From contig NZ_JAPDGS010000001.1 of assembly GCF_025950525.1 (NCBI RefSeq), forward strand, positions 310,001-374,000: DNA of 64,000 nt, given 5' to 3'. The notes under the pieces were generated by a model. The model ran no database searches. It was not told the origin of the DNA and saw only the letters and a list, made by a program, of their open reading frames with translations. The position numbers and the translations under genes were made by a program. Below, one piece after another: positions 62,717 to 64,000 of the stretch. Every line of letters begins with the position of its first letter. Within the stretch, counting starts at the first letter, position 1. The stretch is from Stagnihabitans lacustris (GTDB lineage Bacteria > Pseudomonadota > Alphaproteobacteria > Rhodobacterales > Rhodobacteraceae).

Positions 62717-64000
62717 CCAAGAAGGGCAAGGCCGCGCGGGTGATCTCGGACGAGGTGCGCTGGGGCATCGACCTGGCCGAATACATGTCCCTGTCCCATG
62801 ACGACGGCGACTATTGGGGCGACGAAGAGGACGACGAAGAGGCGGGGCCCAGCCCCGAAGAGCTGCGCCGCGACGCGCTTTACGACGAATTGGACGACCT
62901 CTCCCCGCCCGAGGGCGCCGAAGAGTCAGAGATCCAGACCCTGACAACCCGGAAAGACGCCGTGGTTCAGGCGCTGGATGTCGAGGACATCGGCCCGGGC
63001 GATATCGCAAACGCCGAAGCGCTGATGCTTGTGGCCGAACAAGAGGTTCAGGCCATCGCCAAGGCGGTCGCGACCCGCAAGGAGGACCGCCGCCTGATTG
63101 CGGCCGATTTCGACCTGGTCAAGGCCGTCGAAGGCGAAATCAAGCCGCACAAGACCCGCATCGACGCCGCCCGGCTGAAGGCCACCGAGGCGCTGAGCGC
63201 GGCCATCACGGGCGCCAGCAACGACCTGGCCCGCAAGGCGGTCGACCTTTTGGCCCAGACGGTCAAGGCCTGCGCGACAGAGCTGTCGGACCTGGGCGGC
63301 AAGGATGGCGTCGACCAGCTGTGCAAGGCCTTTGCCATCGACGAAGACAGCCTGGCGCTGTTGGACGACGCCTTTGGCACCCGGGACGAGGTCATCAAGG
63401 CGGTCAAGGGCTTTGGGTCGGCCGAGGCTTTGGCCAAGGTGACGGCGGCTTACGGGGCGGGGCCTGCGGGCGCCAAGACCATGGCGGCGGTCATGGGGGC
63501 CATGGGCGGGCCTGCCGCGCTGGCCAAGGCCGCCAAGGACATCGGCGGTCCGGAAAAGCTGGCGGCGCTGACGGCCAAGGGCGGGCTGAAACCATCCGAG
63601 GTCAAGGCGCTGTGCGACGACCTGGGGCCGGGGTTCATCGGCGCGCTGATGGGGTCGGGCGACGATCCGGCGGCAGCCATCGCGCTGCGGACCGAGTTCG
63701 GCGGCGACATCGCCGCGCTGACCGACCTGGTCAAAGAGGCCGGTTTCGACACCAAGCCCAAGACCCTGGCCAAGCTTTTGACCGAAGGGTGCAAGGGCAA
63801 GCCCGGCGATTTCAAGGCCTTGTGCAAAGGTTTCGCCACGTCCGAGGACCGCGCGGCGCTGGGCGGGATCGTCGGCAAGGGCGGCTTGGGCGATGCGCCT
63901 GATGCGCTGGCCGATCTGTTCTCTGAGGGTTGCAAGGGCGATCCGGCGACGTTGAAAGCCTTTGCCAAGGGCTTTGACGATGACGGCAAGCGCGAGGGCC
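62713..64000 (+). CDS. Repeat-containing protein with cysteine-bearing units (partial, runs off right edge)
   Basis: Open from ATG 62713 to the end of the window (at least 429 residues), co-translated with the gene before. The start is acidic (WGDEEDDEEAG, residues 36-46), then a helical Ala/Lys/Asp region (about 80-190). From about residue 190 the sequence has repeated modules of roughly 35-40 residues ending in variations of GCKGDPATLKAFAKGFD: LTEGCKGKPGDFKALCKGFA, FSEGCKGDPATLKAFAKGFD, and weaker earlier copies (CKAFAIDEDSLALLDDAFG). Each full copy has one or two Cys. I do not recognise the family. It may continue for many more repeats beyond the window. Confidence 0.78.
   Translation, partial: MTKKGKAARVISDEVRWGIDLAEYMSLSHDDGDYWGDEEDDEEAGPSPEELRRDALYDELDDLSPPEGAEESEIQTLTTRKDAVVQALDVEDIGPGDIANAEALMLVAEQEVQAIAKAVATRKEDRRLIAADFDLVKAVEGEIKPHKTRIDAARLKATEALSAAITGASNDLARKAVDLLAQTVKACATELSDLGGKDGVDQLCKAFAIDEDSLALLDDAFGTRDEVIKAVKGFGSAEALAKVTAAYGAGPAGAKTMAAVMGAMGGPAALAKAAKDIGGPEKLAALTAKGGLKPSEVKALCDDLGPGFIGALMGSGDDPAAAIALRTEFGGDIAALTDLVKEAGFDTKPKTLAKLLTEGCKGKPGDFKALCKGFATSEDRAALGGIVGKGGLGDAPDALADLFSEGCKGDPATLKAFAKGFDDDGKREG

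Noticed and set aside
62814..63902. 362-codon ORF on the plus strand
   Set aside because: It is a second frame of the repeat protein starting at 62713; its Gly/Arg-rich translation is a shadow, whereas the 62713 frame has a start coupled to the previous gene and ordered repeats.

Overview
The window looks like chromosomal DNA from a Rhodobacteraceae-type alphaproteobacterium (order Rhodobacterales). Evidence: high GC with strongly GC-ending codons, a complete polyhydroxybutyrate locus with PhaR-type operators, class II (B12) ribonucleotide reductase, HisZ/short HisG, a LexA box of the alphaproteobacterial GTTC-N7-GTTC type, a VPLPA-CTERM protein, and the small families DUF2842, DUF1489 and DUF2948. 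Most of the window is ordinary housekeeping sequence. About 65 genes, two tRNAs, and a number of hairpins and operator candidates can be supported.

Layout. 1-4.2 kb: a lipoprotein cut by the left edge, thyX, a low-GC unknown gene coupled to thyX, an ArsC/Spx-like protein and a cold-shock protein. 4.3-7.9 kb: thrS, a Tag-like glycosylase and an alpha/beta hydrolase. 7.9-13.3 kb: phaZ and phaC (divergent), phaP, phaR and a LysR regulator; CTGC-N3-GCAG sites stand before phaZ/phaC and phaP, with a one-mismatch site before phaR. 13.3-19.3 kb: a polyamine-degradation cluster (two glutamine synthetase-like ligases, a class I amidotransferase, a flavin oxidase) and a DegT aminotransferase. 19.5-35 kb: a PhnD-like/TerB pair, rlmJ, a TerC-family protein, a zinc-ribbon gene between palindromes, pyrG, secG, purA, DUF2842, an 811-residue low-complexity protein, thiamine pyrophosphokinase, an EamA exporter, L-serine dehydratase, an EF-hand protein, and mntH with a Fur/Mur-like box. 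35.5-46.5 kb: rpiA-gor, hflK-hflC, degP, a peptidoglycan-binding lipoprotein, a LexA-controlled stand-alone OB-fold protein related to the DnaE2 C-terminus, a ferredoxin, and hisS-hisZ-hisG. 46.5-51.6 kb: an EamA exporter, DUF1489, nrdJ and a polysaccharide pyruvyl transferase-like gene.

51.6-57.1 kb is accessory: a two-gene cassette of unknown function (301 aa plus a 681 aa TPR-like protein), a badly decayed PAS-EAL gene and a YezG-like possible immunity protein. It ends at the 3' end of a tRNA-Thr gene, a common integration point for islands. 57.3-64 kb returns to the core: a 59-aa conserved protein, murA, DUF2948, an SDR/FAH pair behind a perfect 18-bp palindrome, tRNA-Ser and the VPLPA-CTERM protein. 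The window then ends in a two-gene unit whose second gene is a cysteine-containing repeat protein cut by the right edge.

Best candidates for something undescribed: the SOS-controlled OB-fold protein (42.2-42.6 kb), the two-gene cassette at 51.9-54.8 kb, the repeat-protein pair at 62.2-64 kb, the thyX-linked gene with a HicA-like tail, and a recurring sequence just after stop codons (TTTCATCTTTT...AAATATCCC, four copies).
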